Shown: positions 56,513 through 64,000, counted from the first letter of the stretch. The stretch is DNA of 64,000 bases from Nocardioides sp. (GCF_030150155.1 NZ_JASLGR010000031.1:1-64000), one strand, 5' to 3'. A program made the numbers and translations. Notes: generated by a model not told the origin, from the letters alone.

Positions 56513-57436
56513 TCAGGCCTCGCTGAGCGTCGTGAGCTCGGCCGGGGAGAGCGTCAACGAGAGGCTGGCGATCAGGTCGGGCAGCTGCTCGGTCCGGCTG
56601 GCGCTGGCGATCGGGGCGACCACGGTCGGCTGCTCGCGCAGCCAGGCCAGCGCCACCGTGGTCGGCGAGACACCGTGGGTGGCACCGATCTCGTCGAGCG
56701 CGGCCAGGGTGCCGAGGTGGCTGTCCAGGTAGCGCGCGGCCCCCTGCGCGCGGGGGCTGTCGACGATCGCACCGGGGCGGTACTTGCCGGTCAGGAAGCC
56801 CGCCGCCAGCGCGTAGTAGGGCAGCACCCCGAGCTGGTAGCGCTCGGCCGCGGCCCGCAGTCCGTTGGTCTCGAAGCCACGCTCGACCAGGTTGTAGTGC
56901 GGCTGCAGGGCGACCGGGGCGTGCAGCCCGTCGGCCTCGACCGCGGCGAACCAGCCGTCGATCCGCTCGGCACTGAAGTTCGAGATCGCGGGGTAGCGGA
57001 TCTTGCCCGCGTCGACCAGCTCGCTGAACACCCCGGCGATCTCGGCGACCGGAACGTCGGCGTCGTCGTAGTGGGCGTAGTAGAGGTCGATGCGGTCGGT
57101 GCGCAGCCGCTGCAGCGAGTCGTCGACGGCGGCCCGCACGTTGTCGGGCGCGAGGCCCTTGCGGGCCGGGAGCTGGGAGACCTTCGTCGCCACCACGACG
57201 TGGTCACGGTTGCCCCGCTCGGCCATCCAGGAGCCGATGATCAGCTCGGAGTCGCCACCGGAGTTGCCCGGCACCCACGCCGAGTAGGAGTCGGCGGTGT
57301 CGATGAAGTTGCCGCCGTCGGCGACGAACGCGTCCAGGATCTCGAAGCTGGAGACCTTGTCGGCCGACCAGCCGAAGACGTTGCCGCCCAGGTTGAGGCC
57401 TGCCACGTCGAGGTCACTGGTGCCGATCCGCGTCAT
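56513..57436 (-). CDS. Aldo/keto reductase
   Basis: A 307-residue NADPH-dependent (beta/alpha)8 reductase. The catalytic tetrad can be placed: Asp46 and Tyr51 (NFIDTADSYSAW), Lys85 (VVATKVSQ) and His122 (LYYAHYDD). The closing helices LREQPTVVAPIASASRTEQL form the cofactor loop. It is most like the YajO/Tas-like group of unknown substrate. It starts 9 bases after the glycerophosphodiesterase gene on the same strand. Confidence 0.92.
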   Translation of the reverse strand: MTRIGTSDLDVAGLNLGGNVFGWSADKVSSFEILDAFVADGGNFIDTADSYSAWVPGNSGGDSELIIGSWMAERGNRDHVVVATKVSQLPARKGLAPDNVRAAVDDSLQRLRTDRIDLYYAHYDDADVPVAEIAGVFSELVDAGKIRYPAISNFSAERIDGWFAAVEADGLHAPVALQPHYNLVERGFETNGLRAAAERYQLGVLPYYALAAGFLTGKYRPGAIVDSPRAQGAARYLDSHLGTLAALDEIGATHGVSPTTVALAWLREQPTVVAPIASASRTEQLPDLIASLSLTLSPAELTTLSEA

Positions 57437-57445
57437 GCCTTCACC

Positions 57446-58228
57446 CTAGGGCGACAGGGAGTGCCTGTCCCGCGTGCCCAGGAACTTCACAGCCTGCAGC
57501 GGCCTGTTCGTCGTGACCAGCCAGGCCCGCCCCGGACGCAGCCAGTATGCCAGCCCCCGCGGGGAGTCGACGGTCCACACCAGCAACGGCAGCCCCCGCC
57601 GCCGCGCGAAGCGCGCCAGGGTGAGCCGCGCTAGGGAGTAGTGCGCCACCATCACGTTCGCCCGCACCGCGGCGAAGCGCCGTCCCGGGAAGAGCTCGCC
57701 CCACACCTGACGGGCCGCGCGGCCCAGTGGCAGCCCACGGGTGCCGGTGCCGAGCGAGAGCCCGACCCGCAGGGCGATCCGCTGCTGATCGGCCCAGGTC
57801 CGCAGTGCCAGCACGGACTCGGCGTGCTTGGTGGTCGCCACCACCCGAGCCACGCCCAGCACCTGGACCGCCCGGGCCACGGCCTGCACCTCCCAGACGC
57901 GCTCCGGGTCGGCGTACGACGGCGACGTGAACTTCAGGTCGATGTGGGCGCCGAGACCGGTGGCGGCGAGGGCCCCGAGGAGGTCGTCGTACCGGAAGAG
58001 GTCGGGCAGGTGGGCCGCCAGCTCGGCGAAGGTCACCTCGCCGATCCAGCGCTCGCGTCCGGCGATGGTGACGGTGGCGTCGTGCACCGCGACGACGACC
58101 CCGTCGACGCAGCGCTGGAGGTCGAACTCCACGTAGTCGATCCCGAGGGCGGCCAGCTCGTCGAGGGCCTGGCGGAGACCGCCGGGGCCGACCGACCAGC
58201 CGACGCCCAGGCGGTGGGCGCTGATCAC
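57446..58228 (-). CDS. Glycerophosphodiester phosphodiesterase
   Basis: A 260-residue GDPD-family protein. The family residues are His-Arg in ISAHRLG, Glu/Asp in YVEFDLQ, and His in VVAVHDATV; LGAHIDLKF gives a further metal-site Asp. There is no signal peptide, so a cytoplasmic role in phospholipid-head-group recycling is likely. The start is GTG at 58228. Confidence 0.88.
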   Translation of the reverse strand: MISAHRLGVGWSVGPGGLRQALDELAALGIDYVEFDLQRCVDGVVVAVHDATVTIAGRERWIGEVTFAELAAHLPDLFRYDDLLGALAATGLGAHIDLKFTSPSYADPERVWEVQAVARAVQVLGVARVVATTKHAESVLALRTWADQQRIALRVGLSLGTGTRGLPLGRAARQVWGELFPGRRFAAVRANVMVAHYSLARLTLARFARRRGLPLLVWTVDSPRGLAYWLRPGRAWLVTTNRPLQAVKFLGTRDRHSLSP

Positions 58229-58258
58229 GTCACTAGGCTAGGCGAGGGCTCGACGGCG

Positions 58259-59431
58259 ATGGACGGGAACACACGAGTGCGCGAACTGAACTTCATCAAG
58301 ACCGGCGAGCTGGCCTGGGTGGACCGCCCCGATCCGGTGCTGGTCGAGCCCACCGACGTGCTGGTCCGCCCGATCATCGCCAGCCGCTGCGACGGTGACT
58401 CGCTGCCGATCCACCGCCCCGTCTCCCGTCCGATGCAGGCCGGCCTGAGGCTCGGCCTGCTGGACCCCTCGATCGGCGCGATCGCCGGCGAGGTGCCGTT
58501 CCAGGGACCGTTCGGGATCGGGCACGAGGCGATCGCCGAGGTGACCGCGGTCGGCCCCGCGGTGACCTCGCTGGCGGTGGGTGACCTGGTGATCGTGCCG
58601 TGGGCGATCTCGTGCGGGCAGTGCCGCGAGTGCCGGCTGGGCCTGACCGCGAAGTGCTCGGTCGCGGTCACCTCCAGTCCGGGCGGGATGCTGGCGGCGT
58701 ACGGCTTCGGGCCGGCGAGCGGGCCGTGGGGCGGGCTGGTGGCGGACTCCGTCCGAGTGCCGTACGCCGACGCGATGCTGGTCCGGGTGCCCGACGGGAT
58801 CGACCCGCTCCGGCTGGCCGCGGCCAGCGACAACCTGACCGACGCCTGGCGCGCTGTCGTCCCGGCGCTGCGCCAGCGCCCCGACGGCACCGTGCTGGTG
58901 ATCGGCGGCGGCGCCCGCTCGATCGGGCTCTACGCCGCCGGGATCGCCGTGCGCTCGGGTGCTGCGACGGTCGACTACGTCGATGACGACCCGGAGCGCC
59001 TGCGGATCGCCGAGGAGCTCGGCGCCCGAGTGATCAGCGTGCAGCGCAAGCGCTGGACGTCGGTCCTCGGCTCGCTCCCGACGCGGTACGACGTCGCCGT
59101 CGAGGCGTCCTCGGCCGAGCAGGGTCTGCGCGACGCCCTGCGGGCTCTGCGGGCCGGCGGGATCTGCACCGGCACCGGCTACTACGTCGGCGCCTCGACC
59201 AAGCTGCCGGTGATGGACATGTACGCCACCAGCGCGACCCTCAACGTCGGGGTCTCCCACATCCGCCCGGCCCTGCCCGAGCTGCTGGCGTTCGTCGCCG
59301 AGACCGGGTTCCCGGCGGAGAAGGTCACGACGGTGCTGGCCGACTGGGCAGACGCACCCGAGGCCTATGCGGCGCGGACCACGAAGGTCGTGCTGCACAG
59401 GCCTCGGCTGACGGCGTCACACGACGCCTGA
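58259..59431 (+). CDS. Zinc-dependent alcohol dehydrogenase (MDR family)
   Basis: A 390-residue medium-chain dehydrogenase. Catalytic-zinc residues are Cys44 (SRCDGD) and His89-Glu90 (GIGHEA). The structural zinc cysteines are Cys119, 122, 125 and 133 (CGQCRECRLGLTAKC). The NAD-binding motif is VLVIGGGARSIGLYAAG. ATG at 58259 has GGCGAGGG upstream; GTG at 58276 is possible. The open frame further upstream reads antisense through the glycerophosphodiesterase gene and is not coding. Confidence 0.9.
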   Translation: MDGNTRVRELNFIKTGELAWVDRPDPVLVEPTDVLVRPIIASRCDGDSLPIHRPVSRPMQAGLRLGLLDPSIGAIAGEVPFQGPFGIGHEAIAEVTAVGPAVTSLAVGDLVIVPWAISCGQCRECRLGLTAKCSVAVTSSPGGMLAAYGFGPASGPWGGLVADSVRVPYADAMLVRVPDGIDPLRLAAASDNLTDAWRAVVPALRQRPDGTVLVIGGGARSIGLYAAGIAVRSGAATVDYVDDDPERLRIAEELGARVISVQRKRWTSVLGSLPTRYDVAVEASSAEQGLRDALRALRAGGICTGTGYYVGASTKLPVMDMYATSATLNVGVSHIRPALPELLAFVAETGFPAEKVTTVLADWADAPEAYAARTTKVVLHRPRLTASHDA

Positions 59432-59440
59432 CAGGACAGC

Positions 59441-59483
59441 TCGGCCGTCCCGTGTCCACACCCCCGGGCCACGGGACGGCCGA
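59441..59483. terminator. Bidirectional terminator
   Basis: TCGGCCGTCCCGTG (59441-59454) and CACGGGACGGCCGA (59470-59483) form a perfect 14-bp stem with a 15-base loop, between the dehydrogenase and the convergent YegP-like gene. Confidence 0.82.
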
Positions 59484-59487
59484 TGTC

Positions 59488-59667
59488 TCAGGTGAGGTCG
59501 TGGACCTCGGCACCCTCAGCGGCACGCTGGACGGCCTTGGTGCCGTCGATCGCGCCCTGCTTGGAGGCGTAGCCCTGGCCGGTGGCGACGATCTCGCCGT
59601 TGCCGGCCTTGAGCCGGAAGTGGAACTTGCCGTTGGACGCTTCGTAGACCTCGAACTTGCCAGCCAT
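59488..59667 (-). CDS. YegP/DUF1508-like small protein
   Basis: A 59-residue protein beginning MAGKFEVYEASNGKFHFRLK and containing GEIVATGQGYASKQGAIDG, the single-domain DUF1508 (YegP) pattern. The start ATG at 59667 has GGAGG 4-9 bases upstream (GGAGGTACTG). Function unknown; related proteins are small, stable and often stress-associated. It ends 4 bases before the shared terminator. Confidence 0.88.
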   Translation of the reverse strand: MAGKFEVYEASNGKFHFRLKAGNGEIVATGQGYASKQGAIDGTKAVQRAAEGAEVHDLT

Positions 59668-59790
59668 CAGTACCTCCGAGTCACTGCACGGCCCCTGTGA
59701 CCGCGGGTTTCAACGTAACGGGCCGCCACCCGCACGGCTAGGGCCGCAACGTGAAGGTTTGTTGAGGATCGCGGCCCGAGCCCACTGCCG

Positions 59791-60216
59791 CTACTCCTGC
59801 GTGTGCGCGATGTAGACGTCGCACGGAGCCTGGCGGGTGACCTCGCTGGCGATGCTGCCCAGCACCCGACCGGCGCCCTGGACGCGACGGTTGCCCACCA
59901 CGATCAGGCTCGCGTCGACGTCGGCGGCCGCGAGCAGCAGGCCCTCGGCGGGCTTGCCGGCGTACGCGCGCCCCTCGGCGACCAGGCCGGGGAACTCCTC
60001 GACGACCCGGCGGGCCGACTGGTTGGCGATCGCCCCCGCGTGCTCGCTGGGGTGCATCAGCTGCTCCTCGTCGAGCCGGCCGAAGGTCTCCCCGCCGAAC
60101 TCCCGGTGGACCGTGACGACCACGAGGGGCTGGCCCAGGGCCAGCGCCACGCCAGCGGCGGTGGTGACGGCACGCTCGGCGCGCTCGGACCCGTCGGTCC
60201 CGGTGATGACAGTCAT
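59791..60216 (-). CDS. Universal stress protein (UspA family)
   Basis: A 141-residue single-domain USP. The start MTVITGTDGSERAERAV and the C-terminal ATP loop VVGNRRVQGAGRVLGSIASEV (G-x2-G-x9-G(S), quoted GNRRVQGAGRVLGS) are present. The ATG at 60216 follows GAGGGAGAA. A perfect CRP-type box lies 58-73 bases upstream. Confidence 0.9.
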   Translation of the reverse strand: MTVITGTDGSERAERAVTTAAGVALALGQPLVVVTVHREFGGETFGRLDEEQLMHPSEHAGAIANQSARRVVEEFPGLVAEGRAYAGKPAEGLLLAAADVDASLIVVGNRRVQGAGRVLGSIASEVTRQAPCDVYIAHTQE

Positions 60217-60273
60217 GGCATTTCTCCCTCTACAAGGTGGACGGCGCACACCGTAGCGAAGATTCGAGCACCC

Positions 60274-60289
60274 TGTGACGCCGGTCACA
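60274..60289 (-). promoter_or_regulatory. CRP/GlxR box upstream of the stress-protein gene
   Basis: TGTGA-CGCCGG-TCACA matches the CRP-family consensus TGTGA-N6-TCACA exactly. It is 58 bases upstream of the USP start, in the 107-base gap after the hydrolase gene. Confidence 0.6.
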
Positions 60290-60323
60290 CTGAGTGAGAC
60301 CGGCACCCCCAGCGACCACTGAG

Positions 60324-61268
60324 TCAGCCATCCAGTCGGCCATCGTGTCGGCCTTCCTGCTCCGCAGCCTTCTCAGTGAGCGTCACCGTGCCTGCGACGG
60401 CCGCCGCGTCACCGAACGCCGCCCATGCCTGCGGATCGACGTCGAGGGCCGTGCGGAGGTAGCTGCTCACCGCGTCGGCCACGAGGGCCACCCTTGCCGG
60501 ATCGGTGTCGGTCGTCTCCGCAACCGCCTCTCCGGCGATGCCGCCCAAGGTGTGCTCGCCGCCCGGGACCACGACCAGGCTCTTCGGCGCCGGGCTCAGC
60601 TCATAGGCGTCGAGGAACCAGTCCGGCCCACGGCCGGACATCCGCGACTGGTCGTTCTCGCCGGCGATGACGAGCGCCGGGGCGACCATCGTGCTGTAGT
60701 CCGGCCACATGAACGACAGATGCTCCCGGGCGAAGGGCAGCAGGGAGTCGCCGGTGCCGGTTGCGGCGATCAGGACCCCCGCCCGAATGTCCGCACGCGA
60801 GAAGTCCTCCCCCGGCTCTCCGCTCGCCCCCAGGACCCCGGCGCCGAGCAGCATGCCGACCGTCTGCGCGCCCCACGAATGACCCACCAGCGCCACCCGG
60901 GAGGTGTCGACCCGGCCACCGAGACCAGCCTGTGCCGCGACGTCGTCGAGGTGGTCGAAGACCGCCCCCAGGTCAGCGCCCCGGACCCGCCAGATGGTCG
61001 GGAACCGCGGGTCGTCGAAGCCGATGCCGTGGCGCCGGGAGTCGAGGTGCGTGGGCTGGACGACGACGAAGCCAGCCGCGGCCCAGCGGTCGACCAGAGG
61101 CTCGTAGCCATCCATCGACCAGGCGTTGCCATGGGAGAAGACGATGACCGGCAGGCCCTCCCCCTCCCGCGGGGCGGTCACCTTGACGTGCAGGTCGATC
61201 GGGCGCTGCTCCGTCGGAACGACGATGGGCTTGATCGCGATCACCTGGTGCTGTGCGTGCGAGGACAT
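60324..61268 (-). CDS. Alpha/beta hydrolase
   Basis: A 314-residue serine hydrolase. The oxyanion region is IVFSHGNAWSMDGY and the nucleophile elbow VALVGHSWGAQT (Ser). A late Asp (IAGENDQSRM) and His (PGGEHTLGG) complete the triad. The layout resembles chlorophyllase- or PAF-acetylhydrolase-like esterases. It is divergent from tetR, whose two operators lie between the genes, so it is probably the regulator's target. Confidence 0.85.
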   Translation of the reverse strand: MSSHAQHQVIAIKPIVVPTEQRPIDLHVKVTAPREGEGLPVIVFSHGNAWSMDGYEPLVDRWAAAGFVVVQPTHLDSRRHGIGFDDPRFPTIWRVRGADLGAVFDHLDDVAAQAGLGGRVDTSRVALVGHSWGAQTVGMLLGAGVLGASGEPGEDFSRADIRAGVLIAATGTGDSLLPFAREHLSFMWPDYSTMVAPALVIAGENDQSRMSGRGPDWFLDAYELSPAPKSLVVVPGGEHTLGGIAGEAVAETTDTDPARVALVADAVSSYLRTALDVDPQAWAAFGDAAAVAGTVTLTEKAAEQEGRHDGRLDG

Positions 61269-61308
61269 GAGTGGAGTTCCTGTTCAAGAGAGCGGTGCCG
61301 CATACTTA

Positions 61309-61348
61309 GCGGAACCTGGTTCCGCAACATTAACGGAACGCTGTTCCG
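61309..61348. promoter_or_regulatory. Two TetR operator palindromes
   Basis: GCGGAACCTGGTTCCGC (61309-61325) is a perfect 17-base palindrome, and CGGAAC-GCT-GTTCCG (61334-61348) repeats its arms. The centres are 24 bases apart. They lie between the hydrolase start and the tetR start, with tetR 17 bases past the second. Confidence 0.75.
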
Positions 61349-61365
61349 CGAAGCAAGGGAGAGTC

Positions 61366-61971
61366 ATGTCCGCGCAACCCAGCGCCCGAGAGGCAAGCGC
61401 CCAACGCACCCGGCAAGCACTCCTCACCGCGGCGACGCAGATCTTCGTCACCGAGGGCGTGCACGCTCCGATCCGCGACATCGCAGGGCTGGCCCAGGTC
61501 GGGCTCGGCACGGTCTACCGCCACTTCCCCAGCCGCGGAGACCTCGTCGTCGCCGTCTACCGCCACCAGATCGACGCCTGCGTCGCCCTGGCCCACGAGC
61601 TCCAGGAGTCCACCCAACCCGCTGCCGCACTGGAGCGCTGGATCGATGCGTTCGTGGACTTCCTGGTCACCAAGCACGGCCTGGGGATGGCGCTCCAATC
61701 CGACGATGCCGCGTTCGGGGAACTGCACTCGCTGATGCTCGACGAGCTGGTGCCCGCCTGCGGCCTCCTCGTCGAAGCGGCCGCCGCCCGCGGCGAGCTC
61801 GACCTGACGCTGACGCCGTACGTCCTGATGCGAGCCGTCGGCAACCTGTGCATCCTCGGGCCCGACTACGAGCGCGAGGACGCCCGCGTGATGGTGCGGA
61901 GACTCCTGGCTGGCTGCGCCCGACCGCTGCCCGAGCCGGCCGGGGGCGTCTCCGACATCACCCCGGCGTGA
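61366..61971 (+). CDS. TetR-family transcriptional repressor
   Basis: A 201-residue regulator. The N-terminal helix-turn-helix is RTRQALLTAATQIFVTEGV to GLGTVYRHFPSRGDLVVAVY (HTH core IRDIAGLAQVGLGTVYRHF). The C-terminal ligand domain is TetR_C-like (SBT-type, LERWIDAFVDFLVTKHGL). ATG at 61366 follows AAGGGAGAG; the longer frame upstream reads through the operators. It probably represses itself and the divergent hydrolase. Confidence 0.9.
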   Translation: MSAQPSAREASAQRTRQALLTAATQIFVTEGVHAPIRDIAGLAQVGLGTVYRHFPSRGDLVVAVYRHQIDACVALAHELQESTQPAAALERWIDAFVDFLVTKHGLGMALQSDDAAFGELHSLMLDELVPACGLLVEAAAARGELDLTLTPYVLMRAVGNLCILGPDYEREDARVMVRRLLAGCARPLPEPAGGVSDITPA

Positions 61972-62010
61972 GTCACGCCGTCGCGGCCTCACCTTGAGAC
62001 GAAATGAAGA

Positions 62011-62046
62011 GTGGCCCTGTTCAGCGTTTCCGCTGAACAGGGCCAC
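62011..62046. terminator. Bidirectional terminator next to the tRNA fragment
   Basis: GTGGCCCTGTTCAGCG (62011-62026) and CGCTGAACAGGGCCAC (62031-62046) form a perfect 16-bp stem with a TTTC loop. It can end tetR on the plus strand and is the native terminator of the minus-strand tRNA-Thr gene whose 3' end is at 62055. Confidence 0.85.
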
Positions 62047-62054
62047 GTTCCTGA

Positions 62055-62103
62055 TGGAGCCGCCTGTCAGAATCGAACTGACGACATCTTCATTACGAGT
62101 GAG
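62055..62103 (-). pseudogene. 3' fragment of a tRNA-Thr(CGT) gene, attachment-site half
   Basis: On the minus strand the sequence reads an anticodon loop with CGT (ACTCGTAAT), the 3' anticodon stem GAAG, a perfect T arm (GTCAG-TTCGATT-CTGAC) and an acceptor 3' half AGGCGGC followed by T and CCA. Upstream of the anticodon loop only three bases keep the stem, and no D arm or 5' acceptor (GCCGCCT) follows. The break at about 62103 marks where host and element sequence join. Confidence 0.8.
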
Positions 62104-62164
62104 TAGAATGGGTGCTCAACGGACCCCGATCTACGCTCAAATAGTCCTGCCGGGTCATGTCGAC

Positions 62165-62196
62165 TTGTGTGTCATTGTGTGTACTTTTGTGTGTCA
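62165..62196 (+). repeat. Three TTGTGTGTCA-type direct repeats
   Basis: TTGTGTGTCA (62165-62174), TTGTGTGTAC (62175-62184) and TTGTGTGTCA (62187-62196) lie between the attachment site and the integrase gene. Arm-type sites for tyrosine integrases or excisionase sites are typically arranged like this. Confidence 0.6.
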
Positions 62197-62226
62197 AGGC
62201 AGGCACTAGCGGGAGGCAGTGGAGAC

Positions 62227-63483
62227 GTGGCGGACACTAGGGGTAAGCGCCGACAGAACGGGACGGGCGGGATCTCGCAGCGGAGCGATGGTCGCTGGAT
62301 GGGCAGGGTCAGTGCGGGCTACCACCCCAATGGGAAGCGCCGCATCGTCACCGTCTACGGCAAGACCGAGGCGGAGTGCCGCAAGAAGGTCGACGCCAAG
62401 ATCAAGCAGGTGGCACGCCAGGGGGCTTCAGTGTCGACACGGACCAGCACCTCAGTGCTGTCGTGGGGATCGAAGTGGATCGAGTCACGGGAGACGAAGG
62501 TCCGACCGAAGACCTTCGTGGCCGACCGATGGGCAGTCAGCAAGATCACCGACGCGATCGGCACCCGCAAGCTGTCGTCCCTCGCCCCATCCGACATCGA
62601 GGCCGTGATGACGGCGATGGCCGAAGACGACGCCGCCACGTCGTCGCAACTGCGCGTCTTCCGAACCGCCATCAAGATGCTGTCCGACGCAGTCCTTGAG
62701 GGCCACGACGTGCCACAGCGGATCTTTCACGTTCCCTCCCCCGGGGTCGGCGAGTCCGACCGGACCGAGCTTGAGGTCACCCACGCCGGCGCAGTCCTCC
62801 AGGCCGCCGCCACCCTGCCCCATGCCGCACGGTGGCTCGGCGCGCTGATCAACGGACTGCGCCCGAACGAGAGCCTCGGCCTGACATGGGACGAGGGCGT
62901 CGACTTCGATCGCGGGACCATCACGGTTTGCTGGCAACTCCAGGAGCTCCAGTACCTCGACGCGAAGGACAAGTCCAAGGGCTTCCGGATGCCGCGCGGC
63001 TACAGGTCCCGCCACCTGACCGGGGCCTGGCACCTGGTCGAAGTGAAGTCGAAGTCCGGCTATCGAGTGATCCCGATGGTGCCGTGGTTCAGGGAGGCCC
63101 TGCTGGCATGGAGGGACGTTGCGCCAGCCAGTGAGTGGGACCTCGTCTTCCCCGACGCGGACGGCAACCCCGCCCGCACTCCTTCAGACATCGAGGAGTG
63201 GCAGTCACTCCAGGACTCCGCCTCACTTCTCCTCGGCGAGCCGGTTCGGCACGCCACCGGCAGGTACTACGTCCGCCACGAGGCCCGGCACACCACGGCG
63301 ACGCTGCTCATGGAAGCCGGCGTCGACCCGAAGATCATCACCGCGATCATGGGCCACTCGTCGATCACTACGACACGGGGCTACCAGCACGTCAGAACTG
63401 AGCGTGCACTTGAGGCACTGGAGAAGATCGCACCGAGACTCCAGGGTGCGTCGCCCTCCGCCATCGAAGGCACACCCGCATGA
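62227..63483 (+). CDS. int: Tyrosine-family site-specific integrase
   Basis: A 418-residue integrase. An N-terminal arm-binding domain (GGISQRSDGRWMGRVSAGYHP) and a SAM-like core-binding domain (about 75-165) precede the catalytic domain. Catalytic residues: Arg212 (GLRPNE), Lys276 (VKSKSGYR), His351 and Arg354 (RHEARHTTATLL), His377 (IMGHSSI) and Tyr386 (GYQHV). The GTG at 62227 follows GGGAGGCAGTGGAG. An upstream in-frame extension reads through the direct repeats. It should recombine the tRNA-Thr site at 62055. Confidence 0.93.
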   Translation: MADTRGKRRQNGTGGISQRSDGRWMGRVSAGYHPNGKRRIVTVYGKTEAECRKKVDAKIKQVARQGASVSTRTSTSVLSWGSKWIESRETKVRPKTFVADRWAVSKITDAIGTRKLSSLAPSDIEAVMTAMAEDDAATSSQLRVFRTAIKMLSDAVLEGHDVPQRIFHVPSPGVGESDRTELEVTHAGAVLQAAATLPHAARWLGALINGLRPNESLGLTWDEGVDFDRGTITVCWQLQELQYLDAKDKSKGFRMPRGYRSRHLTGAWHLVEVKSKSGYRVIPMVPWFREALLAWRDVAPASEWDLVFPDADGNPARTPSDIEEWQSLQDSASLLLGEPVRHATGRYYVRHEARHTTATLLMEAGVDPKIITAIMGHSSITTTRGYQHVRTERALEALEKIAPRLQGASPSAIEGTPA

Positions 63484-63502
63484 GCAGTGAGGCGCACCCT
63501 GA

Positions 63503-64000
63503 CTACTGATCAGCCAGCCGACGACGAAGGTAGTGCAGCTCCACTGGGTGCAGAGAGTCGAGGCGATCGAGCAACGTGTCCAAGTCGACCCATAGCTCGT
63601 CGGCAGCCTCGGTGTAGTTCTGCGCCCAGGCAAGCGCGTCGCCCACCTTGCAAATGTCGGGCAAGAGCAGCCGGGCCGCCTCTCGCCCGACGCGCAGTTC
63701 TTCCCGCGCAACGAGCACAGGGACGTCGGCCGCGGGGCCGCGCTCGACATGCAGGAGCTCATGCAAGATAGTCGACCGGCGCTGAGCCTGGTCGAGGTCC
63801 GTCCGGAGGCTGATCGTGCCCGCGTCGTAGTCCGTAAGACCCAAGGACTCATCGTCCTCCGGATGGTGCCACCGCAGTTCGATGTGAACCAGCTTCGCGA
63901 ACCGGCGCCAGGGATTCAATGGTGGATGCGGCACGACGGGGAGGGTAGGGACCGACTCCGACAGAACATCGATCACCGGCGACCATCCGGCTTGCGAGGA
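63503..64000 (-). CDS. ImmA/IrrE-type metallopeptidase (edge, possibly partial)
   Basis: At least 157 residues from GTG 63976; the frame stays open to the window edge, so the true start may lie beyond it. The zinc motif is LHELLHVERG (HExxH, His72-Glu73-His76), preceded by LTDYDAGTISLRTDL, typical of ImmA/IrrE proteins that cleave phage-type repressors and trigger excision. It is convergent with the integrase, 19 bases apart. Its cognate repressor is presumably just outside the window. Confidence 0.8.
   Translation of the reverse strand, partial: SSQAGWSPVIDVLSESVPTLPVVPHPPLNPWRRFAKLVHIELRWHHPEDDESLGLTDYDAGTISLRTDLDQAQRRSTILHELLHVERGPAADVPVLVAREELRVGREAARLLLPDICKVGDALAWAQNYTEAADELWVDLDTLLDRLDSLHPVELHYLRRRLADQ

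Larger units (their letters stand above)
62055..64000. mobile_element. Left end of a tRNA-Thr-integrated element
   Basis: A truncated tRNA 3' end, followed at once by short direct repeats, a tyrosine integrase and an ImmA/IrrE-type gene, is the usual end of a prophage or integrative plasmid. The codon use and base composition are milder in GC than the backbone. The right boundary lies outside the window and should carry an intact tRNA-Thr(CGT) gene on the minus strand. Confidence 0.75.

Noticed and set aside
57641..58258. N-terminal extension of the alcohol dehydrogenase
   Set aside because: The frame is open but antisense to the glycerophosphodiesterase gene; family homology begins at the ATG at 58259 or GTG at 58276.
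62055..62140. Complete tRNA-Thr gene
   Set aside because: The T arm and anticodon loop are present, but the 5' anticodon strand, D arm and 5' acceptor strand are missing.

Overview
The window reads as a chromosomal segment of a high-GC actinobacterium, most likely a member of the Nocardioidaceae. The signs are the strong G/C wobble bias, frequent GTG starts, TGATG/ATGA stop-start overlaps, an Lsr2 nucleoid protein, ClpC, and a backbone gene order that, from memory, is shared with Mycobacterium (ppa, dacB, zinc protease, tilS, hpt, ftsH, folE, folP, folB, folK, DUF3180, DUF2520, panC, coaX, lsr2, clpC, and mutY further on). The organism also has a chemoreceptor gene, so it is probably motile.

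Layout. 0.2-1.1 kb: one hypothetical gene. 1.1-5.8 kb: a five-gene branched-chain-amino-acid-type ABC importer (binding protein, livG, livF, livH, livM; minus strand) behind a CRP-like box. 6.0-7.4 kb: a PAP2 phosphatase, a small membrane protein and a secreted lipoprotein. 7.6-12.3 kb: a minus-strand unit (33-residue peptide, secreted protein, 935-aa LuxR-type ATPase regulator) bracketed by two arrays of the same 22-nt repeat; this is the least explained part of the window. 12.3-15.7 kb: a membrane-anchored protein, mutY, and an ECF-type sigma factor with its membrane partner.

15.8-39 kb is the conserved backbone: clpC, lsr2, coaX, nadC, nadB, panC, a DUF2520 protein, a coiled-coil membrane protein, DUF3180, folK, folB, folP, then a plus-strand chemoreceptor that splits folP from folE, then folE, ftsH, hpt, an aldehyde dehydrogenase, tilS, a zinc-protease-like protein, dacB and, divergently, ppa. 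It supplies folate, pantothenate/CoA and NAD synthesis, proteolysis, purine salvage, tRNA lysidine and wall trimming. panD, expected beside panC, is absent, and nadB-nadC sits in that place.

39-50 kb: an acyl-CoA dehydrogenase/oxidase; a TPP-riboswitch-controlled thiamine-type importer (binding protein and fused permease, no ATPase) followed by a PAP2-type membrane enzyme; DUF3817; a metallo-beta-lactamase-fold hydrolase; a cysteine-synthase-like enzyme; malate:quinone oxidoreductase; DUF2231. 50-56.5 kb: a complete oligopeptide/nickel-type ABC importer transcribed with an HD-domain protein whose metal-ligand pattern resembles the mixed-valent di-iron oxygenases (PhnZ/TmpB/MIOX). This looks like an uptake-plus-oxidation module for an unknown substrate.

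56.5-62 kb: aldo/keto reductase, glycerophosphodiesterase, alcohol dehydrogenase, a YegP-like peptide, a universal stress protein behind a perfect CRP-type box, and an alpha/beta hydrolase divergent from a TetR regulator with two operator palindromes between them. From about 62.06 kb to the end the window enters an integrative element: a 3' fragment of a tRNA-Thr(CGT) gene (attachment-site half), three 10-nt direct repeats, a tyrosine integrase and an ImmA/IrrE-type metallopeptidase that runs to the window edge.

All family assignments come from reading motifs and lengths, with no database search.
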